Positions 1 through 12,098 of a DNA stretch of 48,413 nucleotides are shown piece by piece; position 1 is the first letter of the stretch, and each line of letters starts with the position of its first letter. This DNA comes from Gryganskiella cystojenkinii (Eukaryota; Mortierellomycota; Mortierellomycetes; Mortierellales; Mortierellaceae), in contig JAAAIG010000192.1 in NCBI GenBank assembly GCA_015852425.1, forward strand, positions 2,884 to 51,296, given 5' to 3'. A program made the position numbers and the translations under genes. The notes beneath the pieces are model-generated. The model made no database searches. It saw only the letters and a list, made by a program, of their open reading frames with translations, and had not been told where the DNA came from.

Positions 1-182
1 AGGCTGCATCCCCGTTTGCTTCTTTCGTCTCCGCAGAAAATTGTTTTGGACATGACAGGAGGTTGGCTGCAGTGGAGAGTGTGTGTCTGTGTGAAGCGTA
101 TGTTTGGGAGACTACTGTCTTTCCAACAGCCACCGCTTGCAGAACCTCGCTTCTTTTTTTTTTCTCGGTAATTTGAACATAC

Positions 183-670
183 CATACGAGGCATTCTCGA
201 CGTTGCATCCTAATCATTCGAATAAACATAAAAGGTTGTCGATCAGTTTGTGCTCCACGCCGTATTTAAAAAAAAAATAATCGATCAGAAAAAGTCAAGC
301 ACAAAACACACAAAAACCCCCCCTTGTTTGCCACCATCGTTGGCTTACCCTGAAAGATCTTTCCATCCACTGTCCGAAGGGCAGCTCCAACGCGGAACTT
401 GGAGTAGGGAGAGTACGAATGGTTCCTTGCTACAAAAAATGAAAATGTATAAAGAAAACATTGTGAAGAGCACAAGAGAGTTGAGAAAGTAGTATTGTGA
501 GTATTGTATAACGTTTTCTTTTTCGTATCAGCCATTACGGCAGTAGACCAACGGCTGGCAGCATTTGTCTTGGCAAATGAATCATTGGGGTTGTGAGCTG
601 AATCGAGAGCGGTACCATCGAGTGACTGAGTGATGAGATCCTCGATTTGGTCGTTTGTGAGGGCAGACAT
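183..670 (-). CDS. CDD1: Cytidine deaminase, 5' part (exons 1-3), runs off the left edge
   Basis: Zinc-dependent cytidine deaminase of pyrimidine salvage (cytidine or deoxycytidine to uridine), cytosolic. Proposed exons on the minus strand: 670..616, 429..349 and 209..183, all joined in phase 1 with GT..AG borders. The joined product starts MSALTNDQIEDLITQ, continues ARNHSYSPYSKFRVGAA, then DGKIFQG and CNVENASYG, which follows the family N-terminus closely (helix, SPYSxFxVGAA strand, CNVEN substrate-binding motif). The catalytic CAER and PCxxC zinc motifs are not in the window, so the next exon should lie beyond position 1. Exon 3 is only 27 nt. A TATA-like box lies about 250 bp upstream of the ATG, implying a long 5' UTR. 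Family call is firm. The exon 3 donor at 182/181 is inferred. Confidence 0.85.
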
Positions 671-916
671 GTTGATGTGAATGAGAGTTTGATGTGAATC
701 GAAGAAAAGGGTGAATATATGGATTGAGAAATTGAGAAGGGGGAGGGGTCGTGGAGAAGTGAAAGGAAAATAAAGACGCGCGGAGTAGGAAGAAAGAGAA
801 GAGAAAAAAAAATTGTCCAGAGGGTATTTGTCAGTCCAAAGAAGAAAAGGAGGGGAAAAGAAAATATTGGATGTGATGAAGGTTTTTTCAGCAGCAGCCA
901 CGGACTTTTGACGCCA

Positions 917-925
917 CTTTTTATA
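917..925 (-). promoter_or_regulatory. TATA-like box of the cytidine deaminase gene
   Basis: Read on the minus strand this is TATAAAAAG, about 250 bp upstream of the deaminase ATG at 670. The spacing is longer than for the other TATA boxes in this window (about 110-190 bp), so either the 5' UTR is long or the match is accidental. Confidence 0.4.
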
Positions 926-2505
926 CAGGAGTTCACCTCACCTCGCCCTCTTCCTACACTGACATGGATCAGTTCCGTCCCTTTCATGCCATTTGCTTAT
1001 TGGATGCCCCGGAAATAAATAAAAATATTCATCCAGAACATCTCTTTGTGCAAAAAAAAGAGGTCATACCTCCTTGGGCGCAAGCAAAATAACAAAAAAC
1101 TGTCAGTCGGACAACATCCCGCGACAACCTAGCAGACACTGGCTCTTTGTTGCACGCGTCGTTGTCAATAAGAGATACAAAAAGAAGGCACAGCCGTGGA
1201 CGTTAAAAACAAGGAGGCGGGTATTTTCACTCCAAGGCAGTGCTCCTCACTTTGGACCGCGTCAGTCAGCTGAACCTGGGATCCAGCGATTTCATTAATA
1301 TCCTTTTGTTCTCCAACTCGGCTTATCCGCAGCAAAAATATAAAGACCTGGGTGCGACTTGAACGAGAGCGAATAGTTAAAAATATTGAGAAAGAGACAC
1401 GCCAGCGCACACCCAACATGGTCGATTGAGCCCAGACTGGTGTCATCGACTGGGCCCAAACCCCTGTTCAGATAAAGTACAAAATCGCAAGGAGAGGCTG
1501 CACTGCGATCTCGAACGGGACAAAAAACAAACAAAAAGTGCGGCGTGCAAGTTTGCCCAGAAGGGCGAAACCAAGCGAGGGTCGACCACATCTTTTGGGC
1601 GGGAACTCTGTTCAGGCTTTAGACCCCAACATTTGATGATCGGGCGCAAACAAGGGGGTACGATTGCGCGTTGCGTCTGCGTCTTTGTAAAAATATGTGG
1701 AGAAAGGTAGAAGCGGGAGCGGTGACCTGGTCCTGCGATCCAGTCAAAGTAGACGACAGCTCAGCCCAAACGGGCAGATATCCATCCCACGATAAACTAA
1801 CATGACACTGCGCAACCGACGCTCGGTCATGCCCAGGACGCCATTTTGAACGGAGATATCTTTAATAAGCGGTGTGAGATTCCCATCAGGTCATCTCCTT
1901 CTCTTCCGCTGCTTTGATGTGAGAGCTTCGTTACCGAGAATGAATAAAGCAAACACCAAAAGGGGTGGGGTGAATGAATGTCCACGTTTTTTTTAATCGA
2001 TACCAACACAAACGAATCAAAACGTGGTAAATACGTAAACGATACTTGCTTTTCTGGTTGAACAAAGATCTTTGGACGAAAATGGAGAAAAACGTGAAGG
2101 AACAGGTGTGAGTGGAGGTCAAAGGAAACCCACGAGTGCACTGAGTGGTCAGACAAAAAAAAATAATAACGAGCCACCCCCACTCTCGTCACACAATCCA
2201 GCAATCACGACCTAGGTCCAGCAGCCTGGCACGTTGAAATATTTTTCCTGCCTGTGTTTCCGTGTTTCTGCAGCCGTTCAGCTTTCCTTCCATTGTTTCG
2301 TTCCATCATCATCTGCGTCGCCAAACGCAAAAAGAAAGAAAAAAAGAAGAAAAAAAAAAAAAAGGTCTCTTTTCATTAAGCAGACACTCTGACAGACAGA
2401 CACGACCATTTTATTATTAGTTTCTATTTAATCCATCTCCGTCATCAAACAGTTTTCGATCTTCCATTCTCCTCTCCACTGTACCCATCGAAGCAACGAC
2501 ATTAG
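926..2505. other. Intergenic, divergent promoters of the deaminase and Bem1-like genes
   Basis: About 1.6 kb with no convincing gene. Short open frames on both strands have no family resemblance and are interrupted by homopolymer runs. The 2330-2364 stretch is A/G-rich (a long A tract near 2345-2362), and 2400-2505 is pyrimidine-rich leading into the scaffold gene's ATG. No tRNA A/B-box pair was seen. Confidence 0.6.
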
Positions 2506-4780
2506 ATGCAGAACCTCAGACGATCACTCCAGACCAAAAACAGCTCCGGCGGTCTCTCACCCAACCCCAACGGTGGTGGCGGTGGCGGCCGTATGGGTCC
2601 TCCAACACTGGCCCCACCTCGCAAGGTCATCAAGGCTCTTTACGACTACAACTCACAACAGAACGAGGAACTCTCGTTCCAGAAGGGAGACTTTTTCCAT
2701 GTCATTGGCAACGAGGATGACGAGGACTGGTATGAGGCTTGTAATCCCGTTTCTGGTGCCCGGGGCTATGTCCCAGTGACCTACTTTCAGATCTTGGAAA
2801 AGAGTCATCGGAACAGCAATCAGAGTATCGAGGAGAACATCAATGGCAATGGTCATCACCAGCACGATGTCGATCACAACCAGCAGGGGCAACAACAATT
2901 CTATCAACAACAACAGCAGCAGCAGTACCAACCACAACAGCCACAACAACAGCAACAACAGTCTCAGCATATCCCTGTCGTGTCTGTCGCCACCGCTGCT
3001 CCAACATCGCCCGCACCCGCTCAGAAGCCCAAGTGTCAACCTCTCTACGGTATTGTCCTTTACGATTTCGGGGCCGAGAGACCAGACGAGTTGGATGCCA
3101 AGGTCGGTGATGCAATCTTGGTGATTGCTCAGTCAAATGAGGAATGGTACGTCGCCAAGCCAATCGGTCGTCTCGGTGGACCCGGCTTGATCCCCGTCAG
3201 CTTTGTAGAGATCAGAGACATGGTCACAGGCAAGGCCATCAACGTTCAAGAGATGCTGCGTCAGACTGGCACTGCCATCCCCCGGGTTGAGGAATGGAAG
3301 AAGCAGGCTATGGAGTACAAGGCAAACAGTATTCCTCTCGGACGGATTGACTCGAACGAGGCTCAGCAGCAACAGCAACAACAAATTCAGCAACAGCCAC
3401 AGCCACAGCAACAGTTCCAACAGCAGCAGACACTTCCTCCTCAGCAGCAACAGCAGTATCACCCTCATCAGTCCATGGGTATGCCCTCGCCACAGTTGCC
3501 TATTCACCCACAACAGTTTGCGAACCAGAACTCTGGACCGACTATTCAACAGCTGAAGAACAAAATGTCCAGAGACCTCAAGTCTCAGCAGCAACAGCAG
3601 CGTGATCCCCTTCGCCGACTTCCCTCGCATGAAGATATGCGCCGCTTGGTATGTCCGCAAGCCACGCTGTCGCTACGACTTTTTATTGATGGAGCGATTT
3701 CTATGTGCACTTCTATGCTGCCTGTGCATCAGTTTACTGACCTATTTCCTTGTCATTTATCTTTTCATCGAAACAAATTAGAACGGACGCGATGACATAT
3801 CCAGAGGCTCTTCCACACCCATCTCAAGTCGAATCGATGGATACGATCACAGCGACCACGGTGGCGACTTGGATTCCTCTGCACAACTGGTCTATGCCTC
3901 TGTGGACTCTTATCACCACGAGGACGATCAATACTGGTTCACGGTCAAAACCGAGATGTCCAATGGCGCACACAGGAATTTGCTCCGCCTGTACGAGGAT
4001 TTCTATAACTTCCATATCGCTCTCTTGGAGGAATTCCCAGTAGAGTCGGGTCGTGTGGGCGATCAACCTCGGATCTTGCCCTTTATGCCCATGCCCTTGC
4101 AAGTTGTCAATGATTCCGTTTCTGCCTCGCGCAGGGTGGATTTGAACGAATATGTCCAGGACCTTTGCAGACTTCCAAGAAGAATCCTTCATCACCCCTT
4201 GGTGGAACAACTCTTTTCGGTCAGGGATGGTGATAGCGAGACATCCGCCAACAGCAACGGCTTCAACAACAGTGGCAATGGTAGCATGTCGGGATCCTCG
4301 ATGTTGGGACGCTCGACCCCCTCGAGTCCTATGTTCCATTCTTCAGCCCTGTCAGATCGGAGACCCTCTCATTCCGCAGGACCTAGGGCCATGTACGCCT
4401 CCAAGTCGTTACAACAGGGAGCGTCCACGGGCAGTTACAGGAGCTATGGCGACGAACCCGGATCCGCTGGCGGTTCCCCTAGTCTTCGTTCCCAGTCCTC
4501 TTTCCAGTCCTCTGCCATCAATCTCCCTGGTAGCAGTAGCAACGAGGAGATGATCAAGATCAAGATTTCATTCCAAGACGATATCATGGCCATGAGGATA
4601 CCTGTGTCGATTAGTTTCCGATCCCTTCAGCAAAAGGTCTTTGAACGTCTCAACTCAGATCCTGACAAAGAGCTGAGTTACCGTGACGACCGTGGTGATT
4701 TCGCTCAGCTCCAGAACGATTCCGATGTCCGAGACGCAATCGACCGTAGTGGTGGAAAGCTCATGATTTACGTGGATTAG
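2506..4780 (+). CDS. BEM1: Bem1/Scd2-type polarity scaffold (SH3-SH3-PX-PB1)
   Basis: Scaffold that brings Cdc42, its exchange factor Cdc24 and PAK kinases together at sites of polarized growth. Exons 2506..3648 and 3782..4780 (phase 0, 133-bp intron, GTATGT..TTAG) give 713 aa. SH3-1 spans about 41-97 (ALYDY, EDWYEA, GYVPVTYF). SH3-2 spans about 180-237 (VLYDF, EEWYVAK, GLIPVSF). A PX domain covers about 417-530, with RLYEDFYNFH as the phosphoinositide-site equivalent of the RRYSDF motif and LPFMP as the loop. A C-terminal PB1 domain covers about 637-713, with an acidic OPCA-like stretch (SYRDDRGDFAQL). Domain order matches Bem1/Scd2. Two poly-Gln regions (about 128-155 and 286-320 region) and a Ser-rich linker separate the domains. 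In known family members the PB1 pairs with Cdc24. It converges on the Rpb7 gene. Confidence 0.93.
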
Positions 4781-5137
4781 AAAAACAGGGAAAAGCGAGT
4801 TGTTCACATTTTTGATATTATTTACATGAGAATAGAAGCCATTTTACAACAGTCGTATGCTAACTTAAAAGAGCAATTCGAAAGGGTGTGTTGTGTGTTG
4901 TGTGCATGTTGTTTAGTTCGGGGAGGAGTAGTTGTATGGTAAAGCAAGACGAGAAGAAGAGAGCGAGCGAGAGAGAGAGAGACGAACAAAGTGCAAGTGA
5001 ATCCAAGGACAAAATTGTGCAGCAGAGTTTTGAGCGGTAAAAAGGGGCGAGAAGGAACCAGAGGGAACACGGGCGGGGGGGTTTGCAGAATTTTTGATGA
5101 TGTCCATCTAATGATAACAATGTTTTTATCCTCCTGT
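4781..5137. other. Convergent 3' intergenic region, Bem1-like / Rpb7
   Basis: About 360 bp between the two stop codons. It contains a purine tract with GA repeats near 4950-4985. No canonical AATAAA was found on the plus strand, and no gene is visible. Confidence 0.6.
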
Positions 5138-6289
5138 TTACTGGATCTGACCCAGGTAATCTTCCTTTATCGTTCCAACGGCATTCTATTCAACGGGCGA
5201 CGGGAATAGGTACAAGGCGGTTAGTATGATGATGTTACTCCGCAAAGCATACTCCTGAGGCGAAGGATTCTAGCATTAGAGAGGACAGCTTACGATCTGT
5301 GTCGCTTGGTACTTCAAACCGACAATCTTGAGTCGCACTTGACCATTCTTCTCGATCGTCTGATCCTCTCCTCGGTAACAAGGTCCGTTCGAGTCAAACT
5401 TGAACTCGTTGGGCATCAACTAATGAATCAATAGAAAAAAAGAAGTCAATAAACCTCGAGTTACTCAACGCATCCGTTCCTTTGAATTTACTGATGCATG
5501 TTCCAAGATCAATATATAAAGTCCTGTTCATACCTTGTGAGCGACAAAAACTTGAAGGGGTCCGACATCAGCAAAGAATCCGATCTGATTGTTTTGACGG
5601 CAACAAAAAAAACGTCAAAATGTCAGTATGCGGTTAAAGAAAATAAAAGAGATTCTTTCTGTGGGCTGGTTTTCTCCTAAGTGAACCCCAAGTTCCGTTA
5701 CCTGGTTGACACTGGTGACGATTGCATCCACGACTTCTCCTTTGTAAGGTTTAAAGACGATGGCCTGATATTGCACGACAAACTCTGCGAGACCAGACCC
5801 GGGCAACACCTTTCCGGGAGAGATGTTTGCGACGTTGAGAACGCAAATGATGAAGCCGACCTTGCCCGAGCAGGTACCTTCCACATCCGCATGCAAGTTT
5901 CTCAAAAGAAACTCCTTCATGTGCGGTCCATAGTAGGAGGGGTGCAAGTTAATCGTATGTGAGAGGTTACGCTGTTTGGTTGGTTGTCGGGATAGATTTT
6001 GTTGGTCGCGTGATGTTGTATTTGAGGTCCAAGGCGTGAGCAACGAAGACAAAGGTGCGGGTTGTGATGTGCGTCGATGAGAGACGGAGAGGAGTTTCCA
6101 CAGACGCAGTGGGTTCATTCATATAGTGGGAACAGAAAACGGTAAAAACGGTTGAGCAAATCCGTTAGTGAATTGTGCAGCCAAAGCTAATTATGTGCAG
6201 AGTTCCCCGACAACAAGCATCCAGACATGCTGAGCATGGCTATGTTTCGGTGGAGGGGGTATGCTAATCCTCCTTACCAAGAAGAACAT
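5138..6289 (-). CDS. RPB7: RNA polymerase II subunit Rpb7
   Basis: Rpb7 pairs with Rpb4 to form the stalk of RNA polymerase II, which binds nascent RNA and initiation and mRNA-decay factors. Minus-strand exons 6289..6278, 5971..5702, 5584..5534, 5419..5294 and 5185..5138 are all phase 0 and give 168 aa, close to the usual 171. The product starts MFFLRNLSHTINLHPSYYGP. It continues through VEGTCSGKVGFI, AIVFKPYKGEVVDAIVTSVNQ, the S1/OB region (IGFFADVGPLQVFVAHK) and ends NAVGTIKEDYLGQIQ. The N-terminal RNP-like fold, the S1 domain and the terminal GTIKEDYLG motif are all present. The first coding exon is only 12 nt (MFFL). The last exon begins at 5185. A nearer AG at 5254 gives a tail unlike the family. 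Confidence 0.95.
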
Positions 6290-6488
6290 GGTGAGCTAAA
6301 GATCTCCTTGGTACACGAGAGCGGATGGTCGATTCCTGTGGACAAACAACTGTGCGCAACCAAAAAAAAAAAAGAGAGATGAAAAAAACGATCGCATCAA
6401 ATGTGCTGCTCTTTTTATACATTCGGCCGCTGCGTACACGTCACCGAATTTTTTTGATTTTGATTTTCTACGCAACATTTCTTCCTTT

Positions 6489-7674
6489 TCACTGGAGGGT
6501 CTTGCGGCAAGCATAGGCATCCTCACCATCGGCGTAGTATTTCTTCTCGATGTCTTGGACACTGTTCAATCAGAGAAAAAGAGAAACCAAGTCGTTAGTT
6601 TTCTCGATCCGCTCTGCTAGCTTCCTTCTTGGAGAGTTACGCCACCAAAGATACTTACGTGAATTTGAGCGTATCTCTGTAAAGCTGGAGAGCAGCACGG
6701 TTGCTCTTACGGACGTGCAGTGACACATATTTGCAATTGAAGACATCACGCATGGCGTTTTCTAGAGAAGTTGTGAGTTGCGCAGATTGTTCCAAAAAGA
6801 GTTGTCATGGTCAGCGGTGTGATTGTGATCCAGCTCCCGAATATTCCTAGTACTTCAGCCTACAAGACCTCAGAGTGATTGGTGGGCCTTGCATAAAAAT
6901 AAAATAAAAATAAGTGAAGTCTATGCCCTTTTAGATGTACTCGACATAAAGACTTACGGGACTGGGTCATCAACTTTTCAGCAACTCCGAGACGACGGTA
7001 TGTGCGCATTACTGACAAAGACGTGATGTGTCCGTGCGGCTCTGCAGCTGGGTCTTCCTCACTAAGCGAGAGGGAAATGTAAGAAGAAAAGGTACATTAG
7101 TTTCGATGGTGTTCAGTTGTTGCCTCGATCTCCTGGAGGTTCTTGATAACCCCCTGGTAGAGACTATTATACGATAGACCGTCTTAGAGTGTCGATCCGT
7201 TTCGTTCCTCAAAAATACAGACATCTTACAGCTTTGCGAGGACATATCCGATAATTCTGCCCTTCTCATCCTCTGCAACATATGACAACTGAGGCCAGGT
7301 CAGGGAGTGATAAAAGTCTAGAGAAGGTAGTTCAAGAGACGAAGAAGAAAATACAGGGTGAGGGTGGTTAGAACAAGTCGTTGTCATTTCACATCGTCTG
7401 TTTTTCACTCCTTTGTCATTCAACATGCAGTCTGGGGGCTTGCTATTACAGTATTTCATTTGGTAGTTCTCGGGCAGATTGTGCAGGTTGCAGTTCTGCA
7501 TGGGAATCATATCGTCCAACTATTGCCGCATAGAAGAAACGCAAGATACATTCACTGTTAGTGAAGTCGTCTCCTGGATTCGATTTTGATTCTCCCTGTG
7601 ATCCCCTGAACGTCAATTATTATTTTTTTCCAATCGAGTCAAAATGTCCATACAGTAGCCTCTCGAATGTTCAT
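6489..7674 (-). CDS. ARD1: N-terminal acetyltransferase A catalytic subunit Naa10/Ard1
   Basis: GNAT-fold catalytic subunit of NatA, which acetylates the N-termini of nascent proteins after Met removal, working with the Naa15 scaffold at the ribosome. Minus-strand exons 7674..7654, 7519..7450, 7317..7230, 7061..6958, 6761..6659 and 6561..6489 give 152 aa with consistent phases (0,1,2,1,2). The sequence begins [19 protein letters not shown] and continues [38 protein letters not shown] and [19 protein letters not shown]. The RRLGVA segment is the acetyl-CoA phosphate-binding motif (R/QxxGxG/A). It continues [15 protein letters not shown] and ends [18 protein letters not shown]. Match to fungal and human NAA10 is nearly continuous. 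It lacks the acidic C-terminal tail of human NAA10. Transcribed in the same direction as Rpb7 and divergently from the SAM-domain gene. Confidence 0.95.
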
Positions 7675-8571
7675 CTTGGGTAGCGGGTCTTGGGTATTTG
7701 TATGTGGATGCGTCGGATGAAAACAAAAGAATGCAGGAACTGCCAGCGGTTGACCTTTTCTCATCCATTCATTCGCTCCTGGGGAGATCAACACGCGCAA
7801 AACCAGTTCTGTGACTGTCTTTCCATGGACAATGGTGTCTTGCGGTCCTTGTCCACCTTCCACTGTATCTAGCCCATGATTTCAAACCTCGCACGAGTTT
7901 GACGTTGACTCGGTAAACAAACTAGAATAAACAAATGAACAATTATACCAGACAAACACACGCTGGAGGGGATGAATCGATCTTGACAATATGACTCTAG
8001 ATGTCGTGTCGTTGGCCAGAGCGCTTGTTGTTTCCTGACCTCGGCCTGGGCTCGGCCGAGACTCATTTGACTAGCCCCTTAAAATTTCCTTTTGCAGGCT
8101 GCTTATTTGGCAATCCAGCGACAGCACAAAGGACGTCGCATTACAAACAAAAAAACAAAAGGTCAAACGACGAGGAAATCATCCCGAATTGCGAGATTGA
8201 AGTCATCGTGACAAGCCACCGCCACCGAAAATTTTGACGTCGGACACCAAAACGGGAAAAAATAAAGGACAAGGGAGCGGCTCTCCTCCTCCCTCCTTCC
8301 CCCCCATATATCCCCCAATCCGCCTCGCTCTCTTTTTTCTCGTTCCCCCCTTCGCCCTCGACCCGTCCTCTTCTCCTTCTTCTCCTTTCTCTTCTCTTTC
8401 ATCTCAATTGCTGATTACAATCAACTCCTTGGGTGCCTTCTCAATTCAGAACAAAGCAACTCAACACTCAAACACAGGAAAAGAACAAGCCCTTTTACTT
8501 CCACACCCACACGCACATCACACGCGCTATTGATTCCCAGACAATCTTTTCATCTGTGACATCTGCGCACA
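7675..8571. other. Divergent promoter region, Naa10 / SAM-domain gene
   Basis: About 900 bp. The half next to the SAM gene (8280-8560) is strongly C/T-rich, typical of a fungal core promoter and 5' UTR. No clear TATA box or additional gene was found. Confidence 0.55.
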
Positions 8572-11011
8572 ATGTCCAAGAGCCAGAGCCCTGTCAACGA
8601 CCTCGGCTCTGTTGAGCCCCCAACTGATACCGTCGATGCTGCAAACCCTCCTGCAGACTCGGTCGAGGATATGCCCTCGCCCATCATCGCCTCCGACCCT
8701 GACGACTTTGACTCGAACGAGGAACAACAACCCCCAACGCGCTCTCCTACACCGACACCACCACCACATGAAGCTCGTCCCAATCGAGCACCTGGTGGCT
8801 CCTTTATGAACGGACCACACCCTGCAGGCGGCGTATCCTCTGGCTTTGAGGCTGGTCCCAATCCCGCTGCCGGTCCTTCCCACCAAAACGGTGGACCAAG
8901 ACAACTCCATGTCCCAGAGTCGCTTCGGAGACACAACAGCAGCTTTGTGCCTTTCTCAGAGATACCCACGCTGCCAGCTTTCCTCAACAACTGCAACCTA
9001 TCCCAGTACCTTCAGTCCTTCAACGATGCCGGTGCAACCGACGATGCCATGCCGTTGATTATCGAGTTTGATGATGATGAACTCAAGAGTATCATGGATG
9101 CTATCCCAATGAAGCCCTTCCACGCGGTCACGTTCCGGAAGGGTCTTCGAGACCTGCGCGAGCGCTCAAGGATCGGATCCATGCACTTTGACAATTCTCA
9201 GAGTTCATTCATGCAACCAGAACCTCACAGCATGCTCCATTACTCGCATTCACAATTCTTTCAGCAGCCTTCGCAACCACAACTACCGCCCCAGCTTTCG
9301 TCGCAGCCCTCGCAACCTTCTCAAAGTTCTCACCCCTCTCAGCAGACTGTGTCCAACTCTCAGTCAGGTCGAGGATACAGTCAATCACATCAACAAAATG
9401 GCCAGCCCTCGCATCTTCATCGTCAGCAGTCGTCTGTGAGAACAGGAGGACATTGGTCATCTTCTCAAGGAAACGGCTCGGCATCACAGCAAGGAGGACA
9501 CACTGTCCCGACACCGTCACAGGTCTTGTCAAGCGGAGGCATCTATCAGTATGCTGGAGGAGCTGGACGTGTTCCCACAGGTCACTACCATCCTCAGTCC
9601 GTTCCAATCTACAGCCACCAAGAGCAGCATTCTAGCCAAAGATCCCAGAGCAGTGTAAGATATACAATGGTCACGGGTCATATGTCCTCCCATACATCCT
9701 CTCATGCATCCTCTCTTTCTCGTTCTCGTCCCTATCGATTGAAAAGTATTTTAACACCGTGTTTTTGTCTTTCTCTTTTTTTTTTTCTTTTTTTCTATTG
9801 TTCTCCCACATTCTATCTAATGTATATTTTTTGTCGCCACGCGTACACCACTCGCTCATGGATAGCAGCAAAATGAGCAAAAGCAGGGCATCAAACGGAG
9901 AAGATCAACACAATCACCGCCAATCGCCGTCGCAGACCAATCCTCCTCGCCTGTCCTCCCAGAGCCAAGCTCATTCAACTCAAACTCGTCTTCATCGTAC
10001 AGCAGCACGCCCAAGGCCGTTGGAGGAGCGCACCATGACTCTGCAACACGCGAGATGATTTTACGTCAGGCGGTCATCTACGGAAAGCATTCATCTCGAC
10101 AACTCACGAAATATGAGCACGCCATCAATTGTGCCGCACAGACCCTTGCCTTGGAGGACTCCACCTTGCTCACGAATAAGACCATCCTCTGGAATAAGGC
10201 TAAGGCAAAGTTGTTGGAGGAAGACTATGATTACAAACGGGGTCGGTCCAGGTCCAAATTGCCCGAGATGGCACCCAAGAAGGAGAACAAGGTCAACAAG
10301 GAGCGTTTGATCCAGAAGAGAGAGGCCAATGCCTCGAACGCGGCCTCCCTTCGGATTCGGCGTATTGCTTCTTTGAACGAGCATTATAACCAAAAGAACA
10401 AGGAGCGCGACCATCTCCTCGAGCTGCTGCTCAAGATCGAATCCAAGGAAAATAAGACCGCTCGTCCACAGACCTGGGAAGACGAGGCTGCGAAGGCGCG
10501 TCAGACATTGAGTAGTGTTGAAGAGGAGCGGGCGAGTCTCTCCAAGGAACTGGGGTCACTCAAAAACAAGGAGAGGAAACATCAATGGTACGAGAAACGG
10601 AAGAAGAATCGACATGGCGAAGATCAGTCTCAGGAGGACAAGAACCCGAATGCTGGAACCGATGCGGACGAGGAAGCAGAGACGGACACGACCGTCGATC
10701 CTGAGGCTGATAACAGTCAACAAAAGGCCGCAGCTGCTGCTGCTGCAGTCACGGCTGCGGCTCAAAAGCGAGAGAAACAAGGAGCTGTGGAGTCAGAGAG
10801 TGAAAGCAGTCAACAAAAGAATGCCGTCCTGAAGCAAGAAAGGCTCGAGTCCTCAGCTGCTCACCGGCCGTTGACTTGGAAACCTCCAGCTCAGGCTCCG
10901 GTTGAAGACGGCAGCTCGAAGGGCCTCTCGTCATCTCAGAACTCGCGATCCAAGAAGCCACAGAACTTCGTGTTCCGGGAGAGTGAATACTCACCAACAA
11001 CCAAGTCATGA
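8572..11011 (+). CDS. SAM-domain protein with conserved-looking C-terminal basic block
   Basis: Exons 8572..9654 and 9866..11011 (phase 0, donor GTAAGA, acceptor GATAG) give 742 aa. Residues about 133-198 form a SAM-type helical domain: LPAFLNNCNLSQYLQSF, then EFDDDELKSIMDAIPMKPFH and a basic last helix (FRKGLRDLRERSR). The IM..IPMKPFHA..FRKGLRDL pattern recalls the NCD1 domain of NAB co-repressors as well as SAM domains of Ste50-type adaptors. I cannot separate these by eye. A Ser/Gln/His-rich linker follows. Residues about 425-492, starting MILRQAVIYGKHSSR and ending YDYKRGRSRSK, look like a second folded region. Then come charged coiled-coil helices and a disordered acidic/Ala tail. Likely regulatory or scaffold function. 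An acceptor 3 nt downstream (after 9868) would remove one Gln. Confidence 0.75.
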
Positions 11012-12098
11012 ATATCGAATTGACGTTCCCTTCGTGTTCAACACGTACCTGTTCTCTTTTCTTTTTCTTTTTTCTTTTGCTCGCTCATTTCACTCGCTCG
11101 TTGGTCCACTTTTGGTGCAAGTTCCAATGCATTTTTCAGTTAAAGCCTATTTCGATGGAGTCCTTTGGCTCTTGTCGTTTTCGATTTCGTTTTTTTTTTT
11201 GTGTGTTTCCACCATATTGTCCGATAATCCCTTTCGTTTGTAAAACCTCAACACATATTCCCCCAGCAGTCTCCTTCGTTTATTCTTGATGTTTGTTCAT
11301 CCATAAAAATGCATTTGTTCTTCGCCCTCTCTTTTGATATCTGTTGTGTCATACTAGCGAGCTTGCATGAATTTACATGGTTACTTGATGAAGCCAAGCA
11401 GACATGTGTGAGCGTAAGCAACGGTGAATAGGTGTGTTCAGTACGTTTGCTCCTTCCCGTTTGTGTTTTCCGTCGACAATGGGAGATGTGAGCAAAAAGA
11501 AACTATATGTGCAGTAACCAGGCCAAAAGAGGAGTCCGTGGGACAAGGAAGTGGAGTTGCCATGGCAGGTTTTGATTTGCACATCTTTTTTTTGTTTCTT
11601 AGTTTACGTTTAGTTGCTCTCTGCCCTGTGCTTTTCTAAGGGGAAAATAACCTTTTGTTCTGTATCCCGCTCTGTCTGGTTACATTTCGCAAAAAAAAAA
11701 ATTCACCTTCAGATGGATATTCAACATATCGCATAAGTCAGCGGAAATAGGTTTCTGCCCTGGGCTCGATTTCGTGGGGGCGTCACCTCTTCCAGTTTTC
11801 TGTTCCTGGTCTGGCTGCCCTGAGACCTCGCTTCTTCGTTGTTATTGTGTGAGGCGGTTATTCCCAAACCTCGCTCCGAGTGTCCTTTTACTTTCTGGAC
11901 ACAGCATCTCCCCTTAGTTTGCGTGTCTGCTCAGGACGTGGGACCCTCTCTCGTCAATCGATCGGCTATCTGCCCTCGGCCCCCCCTGCTCGGCCTTTCT
12001 TTGATTTTTTTTATCTCTTCTATTTTTCTCTTTTTTTTTCTTTCTTTTTTCCTCTCCCTTTCATTCACCTTCCCCCACTTTCTCTCATTCATTTCGAA
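11012..12098. other. Intergenic, 3' of the SAM gene and promoter of the elongase
   Basis: About 1.1 kb. T-rich stretches follow the SAM gene stop. 11980-12098 is a long C/T-rich tract directly before the elongase ATG, as is common for highly expressed fungal genes. No gene or RNA is recognised. Confidence 0.55.

Noticed and set aside
1..40. Possible deaminase exon 4 reading FCGDER on the minus strand
   Set aside because: The catalytic motif must be CAER. The match needs an inserted residue and has no acceptor in the right phase.
5211..5254. Alternative last exon of Rpb7 after an AG at 5254
   Set aside because: It makes a 40-bp intron and a tail unlike the family, whereas the exon at 5185..5138 gives the diagnostic GTIKEDYLG ending.
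11880..12098. In-frame 73-codon N-terminal extension of the elongase
   Set aside because: The leader is a C/T-rich stretch encoding Phe/Leu/Ser runs, and the family starts at MESIA with the known total length of 318 aa.
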